Shown here: in pieces, positions 1 to 6,573 of the stretch
Position numbering within the stretch: the stretch's first letter is position 1
Layout: each line of letters opens with the position of its first letter
NCBI GenBank assembly: GCA_003242495.1
Contig: QGUO01000074.1
Span: 1 to 11,289, forward strand
Source of the DNA: Pseudomonadota bacterium
GTDB lineage: Bacteria > Pseudomonadota > Gammaproteobacteria > Steroidobacterales > Steroidobacteraceae
Length of the DNA stretch: 11,289 nt
Direction: 5' to 3'
Made by a program: the position numbers and the translations under genes
The notes under the pieces: generated by a model
What the model was told of the DNA's origin: nothing
Database searches by the model: none
Seen by the model: the letters and a program-made list of their open reading frames with translations, nothing else

Positions 1-334
1 GATCGGGAGAGCGTACGAAAGCCATGCGGCCGTCGCGCGGCGGACGATTGATGGTTACGCCATGGTCCATCAGCCGCTGGCACGTCGCGTAAATGTCCTC
101 CACCTCATAGGCGATGTGCCCGAAATTGCGTCCGCCGGTATACGTCTCCGGGTCCCAGTTCCAGGTGAGCTCGATCTGTGCCGCGTCGTCACCCGGTGCG
201 GCCAGGAAGACCAGAGTGAAGCGTCCCTTCTCGTTCTCCACGCGCCGCAGCTCGCGTAAGCCCAGCGCATCGCAATAAAAGCGCAACGACTCGTCGAGAT
301 CGGTGACACGAACCATGGTGTGCAGGTATTTCAT
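1..334 (-). CDS. gloA: Glyoxalase I (lactoylglutathione lyase), 3' end cut by window edge
   Basis: Encodes the first 111 residues of a short, single-domain bacterial glyoxalase I, which converts the hemithioacetal of methylglyoxal and glutathione into S-lactoylglutathione in the cytoplasm. The protein opens MKYLHTMVRV, the usual GloA start, so the ATG at 334 is well supported although no Shine-Dalgarno is visible before it. Three of the four expected metal ligands can be seen: His5, Glu55 (in QIELTWNW) and His73 (in NFGHIAYEV). The fourth, a Glu near residue 122, lies beyond the window. The glutathione-side segment ETYTGGRNFGH (63-73) and RPPRDGRMAFVRSPD (97-111) also match the family. Usual length is about 130 residues, so roughly 20 are missing. 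It lies downstream of msrB on the same strand but 201 bases away, so a shared transcript is uncertain. Very confident in the family. Confidence 0.95.
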   Translation of the reverse strand, partial: MKYLHTMVRVTDLDESLRFYCDALGLRELRRVENEKGRFTLVFLAAPGDDAAQIELTWNWDPETYTGGRNFGHIAYEVEDIYATCQRLMDHGVTINRPPRDGRMAFVRSPD

Positions 335-535
335 GGGGCAGGCCGGATGTTGCTGTTCAGAGGGTCTATCTGGCGCTTGCATGATCTTGCCGAGCGCCTG
401 ACTCGAGATGATGCATCGGGCGGGCGGTACCGGCAATCCGAGCGGCTGGCGCACGGGAAGCAGGTCGCGCGCGAGTGCGTTCCCGGCCGACGCCGGGCGC
501 CGACCGGACCGGAGCGCGCGCCGCTGCCGCTTCCG

Positions 536-997
536 TTAGCGCGCCGTGCGCTGGATCGGTTCGCGGCCTTCGGGGTGGAACTCGAGCGACACGGAGTTCA
601 GGCAGTAACGACGGTAGGTCGGCGGCGGACCGTCATCGAAGACGTGCCCGAGGTGCGCATCGCAACGTCGGCAACGGATCTCCGTGCGACGCATCCCGTG
701 GCTGTCGTCGAACAGCTCGACGATGTGGGCCTCGTCGAAGGGCGTATGGAAGCTCGGCCACCCCGTGCCCGACTCGAATTTGGTCTGACTGTTGAACAAC
801 GGCAGCCCACACAGGCGGCACGCATAGAGCCCCGGCTCCTTGTGGTGGAGCAGCGCGCCGCAGAACGGCCGCTCGGTGCCCTGGTGCAGGATGACGTGAC
901 GCTCCTCGGGCGAGAGCTCGCGGGCGAGCGCCTCGCGCTCGGCGGGACTCAGCGGGCGCAGGTCGTAGCCGCTGGGGGAGGCGGTGAGCTCGGACAT
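536..997 (-). CDS. msrB: Peptide-methionine (R)-S-oxide reductase MsrB
   Basis: A 153-residue, stand-alone MsrB that reduces the R form of methionine sulfoxide in proteins, a cytosolic repair function. The four zinc cysteines are present as Cys60-x2-Cys63 (YACRLCG) and Cys109-x2-Cys112 (IRCRRCD). The SGTGWPSF motif (76-83), the DAHLGHVFDDGP motif (113-124) and the catalytic Cys132 in RYCLNS are all intact. The reading frame stays open to 1096, but the ATG at 997 is preferred: it has AGAGGA about 8 bases upstream and gives the normal family length. Thr78 replaces the recycling Cys that Escherichia coli MsrB has in SGCGWPSF, while Cys46 in RPFCG is present where E. coli has Thr, so the resolving cysteine appears to have moved. 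The gene is divergent from the phosphatase fusion at 1129, with 131 bases between them. Confidence 0.96.
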   Translation of the reverse strand: MSELTASPSGYDLRPLSPAEREALARELSPEERHVILHQGTERPFCGALLHHKEPGLYACRLCGLPLFNSQTKFESGTGWPSFHTPFDEAHIVELFDDSHGMRRTEIRCRRCDAHLGHVFDDGPPPTYRRYCLNSVSLEFHPEGREPIQRTAR

Positions 998-1113
998 GGC
1001 GACATCCTCTTGGCGAAACGGCCGCGACGGCGGCCGGTCTGCGCAGATTAACGCATCGGCGCACGTCACTGGGATGGCGTCCCCCGCCGGTGTCATCCGT
1101 CGGGAATCCGCCG

Positions 1114-1119
1114 TATGAT
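1114..1119 (+). promoter_or_regulatory. Possible -10 box just before the phosphatase fusion gene
   Basis: TATGAT matches the sigma-70 -10 consensus at five of six positions. GTGTCA at 1090-1095 is a 4/6 match to a -35 box at an 18-base spacing. A transcript from here would begin near 1126, only about 3 bases before the ATG at 1129, and so would be almost leaderless. The short AT-richer patch stands out in a GC-rich divergent spacer, but the assignment rests on consensus matching alone. Confidence 0.3.
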
Positions 1120-1128
1120 CAGGGCGGC

Positions 1129-2583
1129 ATGATCAACGATTTCTCCGGCGATTCATCCGCTTCGTCCGACGCTCCGCCGCCTCCCATCCCGCACAGCTAC
1201 TGGGTGGAGCCCGGGCGGCTGCTCGCCGGGGAGTACCCCGGCCCGAGCGCGCCCGGCGAGGCCGCCACGCGGCTCGAGAAGCTGCTCGAGGCCGGCATCA
1301 CCTGTTTCATCGACCTGACCGAGCGCGGCGAGTTACCGAGCTACGACACGCTGCTCGCCTCGGTGGCCGGGGTCGAGCACCGGCGTTTCCCCATTCGCGA
1401 CCACGGCGTGCCGGCTTCGCCGTCCCTGGTGGTCGAGGCGCTCGATGCCATCGACGCGGCGCTTGCCGCCGGGCACACGGTCTACGTGCATTGCCGTGCC
1501 GGCATTGGCCGCACCGGCACGCTGGTGGGCTGTTATCTGGCGCGACGACGCCGTTGCCGGGGCAGCGAGGCGCTCGCATTGTTGCAGCACCTGTGGCGCC
1601 AATGTCTGCGCTCGCGGAGCTGGCCCGAGGTCCCCGAGACCGCCGAGCAGCTCGAGTTCGTGCGCGCCTGGCGCGAGCCGGCGCTGGCGCGGAGCGCAGG
1701 CCTGACCGAGCGTGCGCAGGGCGCGCTGATCGGGCTGGCAATCGGCGAGGCGCTGGGCTGGCTGGCAAGTGAGATCGGCCCGGATGCGCAGGCCGTGCGC
1801 CGCGAGGCATCGACGCCCGGTGCGGACCTGCGCACCGGCATCGCGACGGCGACCACTGTATGCCTGGCCGAAAGCCTGCTGGCCTGCGCCGGGCACGAGC
1901 CGCAGGACCAGATGCAGCGCTACGCCGCGTGGCTGCGTTCGGTGGCGAGGGACGAGCCGCTGTCGGGCGAGCTGCGCCGCGCGCTGGCCGCCTGGCAATG
2001 GTCACACAAGCCGCTTGCCGGAACACACGATCCGAACAATCGCGATCCCCACTCGCTCGCGCGCACGGTTGCGGTAGCGCTCTATTGGTGCTTCGATCCG
2101 CCGCGCGCCGTGGAGTTGGCCGCCGAGGCGTCGCGTACCACGCACCAATCGCCGGTGGTTCTGGAGGCATGCCGCGTCTGGGCGGCACTGCTCATCGATG
2201 CGTTGAGCGGCATGAACGCGAGTGCTTTGTTGACCATGCAATCGAGTGCGGCCATCGCGTCCGTGCGTCAGCGCGGCCTGCGCAAGGACGTACTCACGCT
2301 GGTCGACGGCCGTTGGCGCACGGCCAGCTCGCATGGTGGTGGCGTGCTGTCGGTCATCGGCACCGCGCTCTGGGCGTTCGAGCGTGCGACGACCTTCGAC
2401 GACGGCCTGTTCGCCGCCATCACGGTGTCACGTGCACCGCAGACCGTCGGTGCCTTGTACGGCACGTTGGCCGGCGCGAGCGGCGGTGTGCCGGCGATTG
2501 CGCCCGAATGGCGCGCTGCGCTTGCGCAGGAGGCGCAGCTGCGCGCGCTGGCCGAACGACTGCTCGATGGGGGCGCGCTGTGA
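1129..2583 (+). CDS. Dual-specificity/tyrosine phosphatase fused to a degenerate ADP-ribosylglycohydrolase domain
   Basis: A 484-residue two-domain protein, probably cytoplasmic (no signal peptide or membrane segment). Residues about 20-182 form a cysteine-based phosphatase. The P-loop HCRAGIGRTG (121-130) carries nucleophile Cys122 and Arg128, and FPIRDHGVP (87-95) offers Asp91 as the general acid. The closest match I recognise is the compact CDKN3/bacterial DUSP type. After a short linker, residues about 193-480 follow the ADP-ribosylglycohydrolase (DraG) pattern: RAQGALIGLAIGEALG (195-210), CLAESLLA (245-252), a THQSP segment and a C-terminal VGALYGTLAGASGG (440-453). The family's metal-binding acids are missing: GDALG is GEALG (206-210), TDDT is TATT (240-243), and the late GGDADT segment is SRAPQT (434-439). 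The second domain is therefore probably a binding or regulatory pseudo-hydrolase. Start choice: ATG 1129 follows AGGGCGGC closely; the frame also opens at a GTG at 1090 with no clear ribosome site. The phosphatase call is firm; the substrate is unknown. Confidence 0.88.
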   Translation: MINDFSGDSSASSDAPPPPIPHSYWVEPGRLLAGEYPGPSAPGEAATRLEKLLEAGITCFIDLTERGELPSYDTLLASVAGVEHRRFPIRDHGVPASPSLVVEALDAIDAALAAGHTVYVHCRAGIGRTGTLVGCYLARRRRCRGSEALALLQHLWRQCLRSRSWPEVPETAEQLEFVRAWREPALARSAGLTERAQGALIGLAIGEALGWLASEIGPDAQAVRREASTPGADLRTGIATATTVCLAESLLACAGHEPQDQMQRYAAWLRSVARDEPLSGELRRALAAWQWSHKPLAGTHDPNNRDPHSLARTVAVALYWCFDPPRAVELAAEASRTTHQSPVVLEACRVWAALLIDALSGMNASALLTMQSSAAIASVRQRGLRKDVLTLVDGRWRTASSHGGGVLSVIGTALWAFERATTFDDGLFAAITVSRAPQTVGALYGTLAGASGGVPAIAPEWRAALAQEAQLRALAERLLDGGAL

Positions 2584-2819
2584 AACGTCGCACCCGCGCG
2601 CGCCGCCGTCCCGGCGCACTTGGCGTGAGTGCGACTGACCGACGAGCAACTCCTCGCGCAGCGTGTTCGTGCTGGAGGCGAATGCCAACCCCAACGAGCC
2701 TGGGCGAGGATTTCCCCGAGTCGGCCCATACCGACGGCCTGCCGTACGAAAAGCTGCTCGAGCGCATCGTTCGGCTGGGCACGCGATACCGGGCCGCGTG
2801 GCGCGGGATGGATGCCTGA
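2580..2819 (+). CDS. Possible small or decayed ORF downstream of the phosphatase fusion
   Basis: A GTG at 2580 overlaps the stop of the preceding gene (GTGA), and its frame stays open for 79 codons to 2819. The first half has poor codon usage (CGA, GCA, ACT, CCT) and is unlikely to be coding in this frame. The second half, from about 2690, looks coding: GEDFPESAHTDGLPYEKLL and on to AAWRGMDA. An alternative start is ATG 2682 with GGAGG 3 bases upstream, giving 45 residues. Other frames hold coding-like pieces just upstream: LTDEQLLAQR from 2635 and VFVLEANANPNEP from 2663. The three frames in succession suggest either a frameshifted remnant of one small gene or coincidence. I do not recognise the protein. 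Confidence 0.22.
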   Translation: MKRRTRARRRPGALGVSATDRRATPRAACSCWRRMPTPTSLGEDFPESAHTDGLPYEKLLERIVRLGTRYRAAWRGMDA

Positions 2820-2828
2820 CGCCGCCAC

Positions 2829-2853
2829 GCGGGAGCGGCCCGACCCGTCCCGC
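2829..2853. terminator. Weak inverted repeat between convergent genes
   Basis: GCGGGA at 2829-2834 pairs with TCCCGC at 2848-2853 around a 13-base loop. It lies between the end of the rightward phosphatase region and the stop codon of the leftward S9 peptidase at 2862. No T tract follows on either strand, so it is at best a weak bidirectional terminator. Confidence 0.2.
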
Positions 2854-2861
2854 TGCCAGGT

Positions 2862-4994
2862 TCAGGAGTCGCCGTCACGCTGTGCGGCCTGACCGAGCCA
2901 TTCGCCCAGCCATTTCTCCACCTCGCGGTGCCACTGGATGCTGTTGGCTGGCTTGAGCACCCAGTGGTTCTCGTCGGGGTAGAACAGCAGGCGGCTCGGA
3001 ATCCCGCGTCGCTGCAGTGCCGTGAACGTGGCGATGCCCTGCGAATAGGGCACGCGATAATCGCGTTGCCCGTGGATCACCAGCATGGGCGTGCGCCACT
3101 CGGCAACATGATTGACGGGATTGTGCTTCTCGTGGTTGCGCGGCACCTCGAACTGGGGGCCGCCGAACTCCCACTCGTCGAACCACAGCTCCTCGGTGGT
3201 GTATGCCATGGCGCGGTTGTCGAAGATGCCCGCGTGGTTCACCAGGCACTTGAACGGTCCCGGTCCGTCCCCCTTGTTCCAGTTGCCCGCGATCCAGTTG
3301 ATCATGTAACCGCCGTAGGAGGCGCCGAGCGCGCACATGCGCTCGCCGTCGAGCCAGGGATACTTCTCGAGCGCCGTGGCCAGGCCCTTGCGCAGATCCT
3401 CCAGCGGCTTGCCGCCCCAGTCCTGGGTGATGGAATCGGTGAACGCCTGGCCGTAGCCCGGGGAACCATGGAAGTCGATGAACACCGCAGCGTAGCCTGC
3501 GCCGGCGTAAGTCTGGGGATTCCAGCGATAGCTCCACTGGTTACCGAAGGACACCTGCGGACCGCCATGCACGATGAAGGCGACGGGATAGCGGCGCGTC
3601 GGATCGAAATTGGCCGGGCGCATGGCATAGCCGTATACAGTCTCGTCATTGGCGCCGAGGAAGGTGAACTGCTCGGGCTCCCCCATGGCTCGCTCGGCGA
3701 GCAGCGCGGCATTCATGCGCGGTAGCTCGCGCAGCTCGCCCCCGCGGAGCGTGAAGGTCATGAGCTCCGCGGGCGATTTCAGGGAAGCCAGCGTGAAGAC
3801 GATGTCGCGCTCGCCGACACTGAAGGACTCGACCCGGCCGGGACCGGTGAGCAATGTGGGCTTGCCGCTTTTCAGGTCGATGGCCCATAGGGGATGCTGG
3901 CCGAAATGGTCGGCCGTCGTATAGAGCGTGCGCCCGTCGGCGGAGAAGGCCAGGCCGGATGCCGAGCGATCCCACTCCTCGGTGAGCACGCGCCGTTCGC
4001 CGGTCTTGCGGTCGAGCACCACGATGCGGAAGCGGTCGGCCTCGAATCCCGGCCGTTGCATGGCGCGCCAGGCCAGCAAATTGCCGTCGGGCGAGAACAC
4101 CGGCCCGGTATCCCACGCCGGATTGTCGGCGGTGAGATTGCGCGGCTCGCTGCCCTCGACCTCGGCTTCGTAGAGATCGAAGTTCGTGGACCAGGGCTCT
4201 GACCTTCCCTTGATCCGGGCGGTGAACACCAGGCGCGTGCCATCGGGTGAGAACGTGTACTCGCTGGCGTCGCCGAAAGGTCTCGAGGGCACGTCGGCAT
4301 CGAGCGTGCCGCTGATCGAGCGCGGCGTACCGGCCCGGCCGTTCTCGAGCGGCGCGACGAAGAGCTGCGACACCCGCCCGTCGCGCCACGTATCCCAGTG
4401 CCGCACGAACAAGCGATCGTAGACCATGCCGGAGGCGGGCGAGTCTGCACGCGCGCGCAGCCGCTCAGCCGTGCAGGCGAGGTCCGGGCATTCGGGGAAG
4501 ACCTCGAGCGTGAGGGCGATGTGCGCGCCGTCGGGCGCCAGCTTGAACGTGCCGACATCGAGGGGATAGTCGGTGACCTGTTGCGCCTCGCCGTTGTCCG
4601 CCGGCAGCCGCCACACCTGGCTCGAGCCGCTGCGCGCGGACAGGAAGTACAGGAAGCGCCCATCCGGGGACCATTGCGGATGCCAGTCGTTCTCCGGATG
4701 CGTCGTGAGCCGGCGCGGCATGGCATTTCGTGCGGTGACGTCCAGCGACCACAGGTCGGTGCGGCCACGATTGGCCGCCATGTCGGTGGTGCGCACCGTG
4801 AACGCGACGGTGCGCCCGTCAGGGGAGAGCACCGGCTCCGACAGCCGCTTCAAGCGCACCAGGTCTTCGACCGAGAACGGGCGCCTGTCCTGGGTCCCGG
4901 TGAGGGCAGGGTCTTTGTTCTGTGCCTGCGCGAGGCAGGCCACGAGCACGAGCAGCGCGCAGGGCAGCGCACGCAACGAGGTGAGCTTCATCAT
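2862..4994 (-). CDS. Exported S9 family peptidase (prolyl oligopeptidase / acylaminoacyl-peptidase type)
   Basis: A 710-residue serine peptidase of the S9 family, which cleaves short peptides admitted through a propeller-capped active site. Residues 1-24 form a signal peptide (MMKLTSLRALPCALLVLVAC, then LAQA). Cleavage could be by signal peptidase I after AQA, or by lipoprotein peptidase at LVAC (Cys20), so the product is periplasmic or membrane-anchored. Residues about 50-440 hold a beta-propeller with six visible PD40-like repeats: LSPDGRTVAF, WSPDGRFLYF, LAPDGAHIAL, FSPDGTRLVF, FSPDGNLLAW and FSADGRTLYT. The C-terminal alpha/beta-hydrolase domain has the oxyanion segment VHGGPQ (His476) and the triad Ser559 (GASYGGYM), Asp645 (GQRDYRVP) and His677 (DENHW). 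The frame is open to 5075, but ATG 4994 (MM doublet) puts the signal peptide at the N-terminus and has GGAG 11 bases upstream. It is 77 bases downstream of the FIST gene on the same strand. Confidence 0.94.
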   Translation of the reverse strand: MMKLTSLRALPCALLVLVACLAQAQNKDPALTGTQDRRPFSVEDLVRLKRLSEPVLSPDGRTVAFTVRTTDMAANRGRTDLWSLDVTARNAMPRRLTTHPENDWHPQWSPDGRFLYFLSARSGSSQVWRLPADNGEAQQVTDYPLDVGTFKLAPDGAHIALTLEVFPECPDLACTAERLRARADSPASGMVYDRLFVRHWDTWRDGRVSQLFVAPLENGRAGTPRSISGTLDADVPSRPFGDASEYTFSPDGTRLVFTARIKGRSEPWSTNFDLYEAEVEGSEPRNLTADNPAWDTGPVFSPDGNLLAWRAMQRPGFEADRFRIVVLDRKTGERRVLTEEWDRSASGLAFSADGRTLYTTADHFGQHPLWAIDLKSGKPTLLTGPGRVESFSVGERDIVFTLASLKSPAELMTFTLRGGELRELPRMNAALLAERAMGEPEQFTFLGANDETVYGYAMRPANFDPTRRYPVAFIVHGGPQVSFGNQWSYRWNPQTYAGAGYAAVFIDFHGSPGYGQAFTDSITQDWGGKPLEDLRKGLATALEKYPWLDGERMCALGASYGGYMINWIAGNWNKGDGPGPFKCLVNHAGIFDNRAMAYTTEELWFDEWEFGGPQFEVPRNHEKHNPVNHVAEWRTPMLVIHGQRDYRVPYSQGIATFTALQRRGIPSRLLFYPDENHWVLKPANSIQWHREVEKWLGEWLGQAAQRDGDS

Positions 4995-5046
4995 CGTTCG
5001 AAAGGCTCCGCGAACGGCCGCAGGTCCAGGTTCTTCGAGTGGGCCA

Positions 5047-5075
5047 AGTATCCTATCTGCGACGGCGCGCGTCAC
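5047..5075 (-). promoter_or_regulatory. Possible promoter for the S9 peptidase gene
   Basis: On the minus strand GTGACG (5075-5070, overlapping the FIST stop codon) and GATACT (5052-5047) are each 4/6 matches to the -35 and -10 consensus with exactly 17 bases between. They would start a transcript near 5040, about 45 bases before the peptidase ATG. Consensus match only. If real, the peptidase can be transcribed separately from the FIST gene. Confidence 0.22.
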
Positions 5076-6259
5076 TTCTCGCGAAAGACCGCGAACACGC
5101 TCGTGTAGCCGTGCAGACAGGTCTGGTCCTGCACCGGTCCGATTTCTCCGCCACAGAAGAAGCCCCCGACCGGCACGTCGGCGACCAGTCGGCGGAAGGC
5201 GTTGGTGTCGTGATCGGGCTGCCCGTACAGCCCGGCGCCGCGGCCGACGCAGGAGAACAGCAGCGCCCCCGCAGGCTCCGCGCCGGCTTGATCGAGACGG
5301 TGTGCCGCCAGCGCGCGCTCCAGGTCATACGCCGAGGTCGTCGCATCCCGCAGATGAAATTGCACCACGCTGTTCTCGGGCACACGCGCATTGATCCACA
5401 GCGCGCCGCTCTCCGGGTCCATGCCGAGGATGTTGCGCACCAGGAAATCACCCGGCAGGTACTCGGTGGCGCCCGGGCGCATGGCGAGCCCGAGAAACAG
5501 CGCCTGGCCGAACAGCTCGCGGTCGGCAGGCGGGGAGCGCTCGAACAGCTCGGAGATGGCGTCCCGCGGGCAGCGCCCGTCGAGCTCCCGGATCAGGTTC
5601 TCGTGCGCCAGGGTCGCGAACATGGGGTCACCCACGGGGCGACAGCCCTGCGCCACCACGGTGCTCATCTCCACGTTGCCGGTGAGCGCCAGAGTGATCA
5701 CGCCCGAACGATGGACCTCGTCGTCGAGGTAGAGCACCGAGCCCCCCGGCTGGGCTGCGCCGCTCGCCAGGCCGCCGGCCTTGGGGGCGCGCGGGAAGGC
5801 CCGGTCGAGCCCCTTGAGGAAGGTCTCGGCTTCGAAGCTGAACGGATCGGCAAGCACCAGCAAGGCCGGCTCCTGGCGCGCCGTCAGGTGCAGCGCATCC
5901 TCCCAGACCCGCGACTCTGTATACATCGGGGGCACCTCGGAGGGGTCGAGATGCATGCCCTTCAGATGCACACCCGGGAGCACCGCCCCGGTGACGGCCA
6001 GCGCCGGCCCGTCCTCGACCTCGCGGCCGCCGCCGATGACGCCGCTGGCACAGCAGCCGAACAGGAACGCGTTGTCGAACTCGCGCCTGACGAGCTCCGG
6101 CAGGGCCAGGTAGTGCGGAGCATGGGCATTGCTCACGAACACCGTGAGCAGGTCCGGCTCGCGGCGTCCGAGCCCGTGGAACACCGCCTCGGCGGCGCGT
6201 TCCACGGCGGTGGTGAGCGAGCCGTCGGTTTCGACGGTGGAGGCCCAGCGCATGCTCAT
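5072..6259 (-). CDS. FIST-domain sensory protein (FIST N plus FIST C)
   Basis: A 395-residue cytoplasmic protein made only of the two FIST domains, a module proposed to sense small ligands such as amino acids in signal-transduction proteins. The N-terminal FIST domain runs from about residue 25 to 215, with the typical FLFGCCASGVIGGGREVEDG segment (66-85), LLVLADPFSFEAETFLKGLD and the glycine-rich GGLASGA stretch. FIST_C follows, with FLGLAMRPG, GDFLVRNILGMDPESGAL and a late GALLFSCVGRGAGLYG and GGFFCGGEIGP. No output domain (kinase, GGDEF, MCP) is attached and no membrane segment is seen. Start at ATG 6259 is chosen because the frame upstream has no other start codon before a TGA; a second ATG lies at 6253. 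Its own Shine-Dalgarno is weak (GGTGTGAG), and a short leader ORF ends 1 base before it. The S9 peptidase is next downstream. Confidence 0.9.
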   Translation of the reverse strand: MSMRWASTVETDGSLTTAVERAAEAVFHGLGRREPDLLTVFVSNAHAPHYLALPELVRREFDNAFLFGCCASGVIGGGREVEDGPALAVTGAVLPGVHLKGMHLDPSEVPPMYTESRVWEDALHLTARQEPALLVLADPFSFEAETFLKGLDRAFPRAPKAGGLASGAAQPGGSVLYLDDEVHRSGVITLALTGNVEMSTVVAQGCRPVGDPMFATLAHENLIRELDGRCPRDAISELFERSPPADRELFGQALFLGLAMRPGATEYLPGDFLVRNILGMDPESGALWINARVPENSVVQFHLRDATTSAYDLERALAAHRLDQAGAEPAGALLFSCVGRGAGLYGQPDHDTNAFRRLVADVPVGGFFCGGEIGPVQDQTCLHGYTSVFAVFREK

Positions 6260-6260
6260 C

Positions 6261-6323
6261 TCACACCAACGTGGTTGTGCGGTTGCGCTCGCGAGGCGCG
6301 ACGGTCGGCAAAGCCATGTTCAT
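6261..6323 (-). CDS. Candidate 20-residue leader ORF coupled to the FIST gene
   Basis: An ATG at 6323 is preceded by AGAGGG (6335-6330) with a 6-base spacer, a much better ribosome site than that of the FIST gene. It encodes 20 residues starting MNMALPTVAP and ending in an Arg/Thr-rich tail, then stops at TGA 6263-6261. Only one base separates this stop from the FIST ATG, the geometry expected for translational coupling. There is no recognised family. It may be a leader peptide whose translation loads ribosomes onto the FIST start, or a chance ORF. Confidence 0.45.
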   Translation of the reverse strand: MNMALPTVAPRERNRTTTLV

Positions 6324-6388
6324 CGATGTCCCTCTGCCAAGCCTGGGCGGATCGTCCTGGCCGAGGCCGTACGATGGCACGAGACGGG

Positions 6389-6395
6389 CATAATA
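6389..6395. promoter_or_regulatory. Possible -10 element in the FIST/metZ divergent spacer
   Basis: The heptamer CATAATA gives CATAAT towards metZ and TATTAT towards the FIST gene, the only -10-like match in the spacer. On the minus strand GTGTCC (6418-6413) sits 17 bases upstream but matches the -35 consensus at only three positions. A transcript towards the FIST gene would carry about 60 bases before the leader ORF at 6323. Confidence 0.2.
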
Positions 6396-6573
6396 GGTAG
6401 TCGGCCAGGACCGGACACCCTGCCGCCGGCGGAGGCCGGCCGCTTCCCCTGACGCACCGCGACCGGGCGGGAGCCGGCAGGCGCCGCGATCGGGCCGCGG
6501 CATGGCATGTGCCCGGCTCTGCTGGCATTCTTACGCCTCCTGACTCCACGCCACGCCGCTTTCACCCACGTTC

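Larger units (their letters stand above)
6260..6573. other. Divergent spacer between the FIST gene and metZ
   Basis: This 314-base spacer separates two divergent genes and must hold the promoters for both, unless the FIST side reads from further away. The leader ORF of the FIST gene occupies 6261-6323. The only AT-rich patch is around 6389-6395. It reads CATAAT on the plus strand and TATTAT on the minus strand, each 5/6 to a -10 box, but no convincing -35 partner is present for either. A 10-base palindrome CCGCCGGCGG lies at 6423-6432. No riboswitch-like conserved core, tRNA or further gene could be recognised. The last 75 bases before metZ show no Shine-Dalgarno. Confidence 0.5.

Noticed and set aside
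1860..2819. 319-codon plus-strand frame running through the phosphatase fusion gene
   Set aside because: It is Arg/Ala-rich shadow sequence over the fusion gene. Only its tail, past 2583, has any coding character, and that is treated separately.
5039..6400. 453-codon plus-strand frame opposite the FIST gene
   Set aside because: It is antisense to a clear FIST-domain gene and rich in Arg/Gly/His; a shadow frame.
6260..6573. SAM- or SAH-type riboswitch upstream of metZ
   Set aside because: Methionine genes often have one, but I could not find a recognisable conserved core or a terminator/anti-terminator pair in this spacer. A covariance-model search would settle it.
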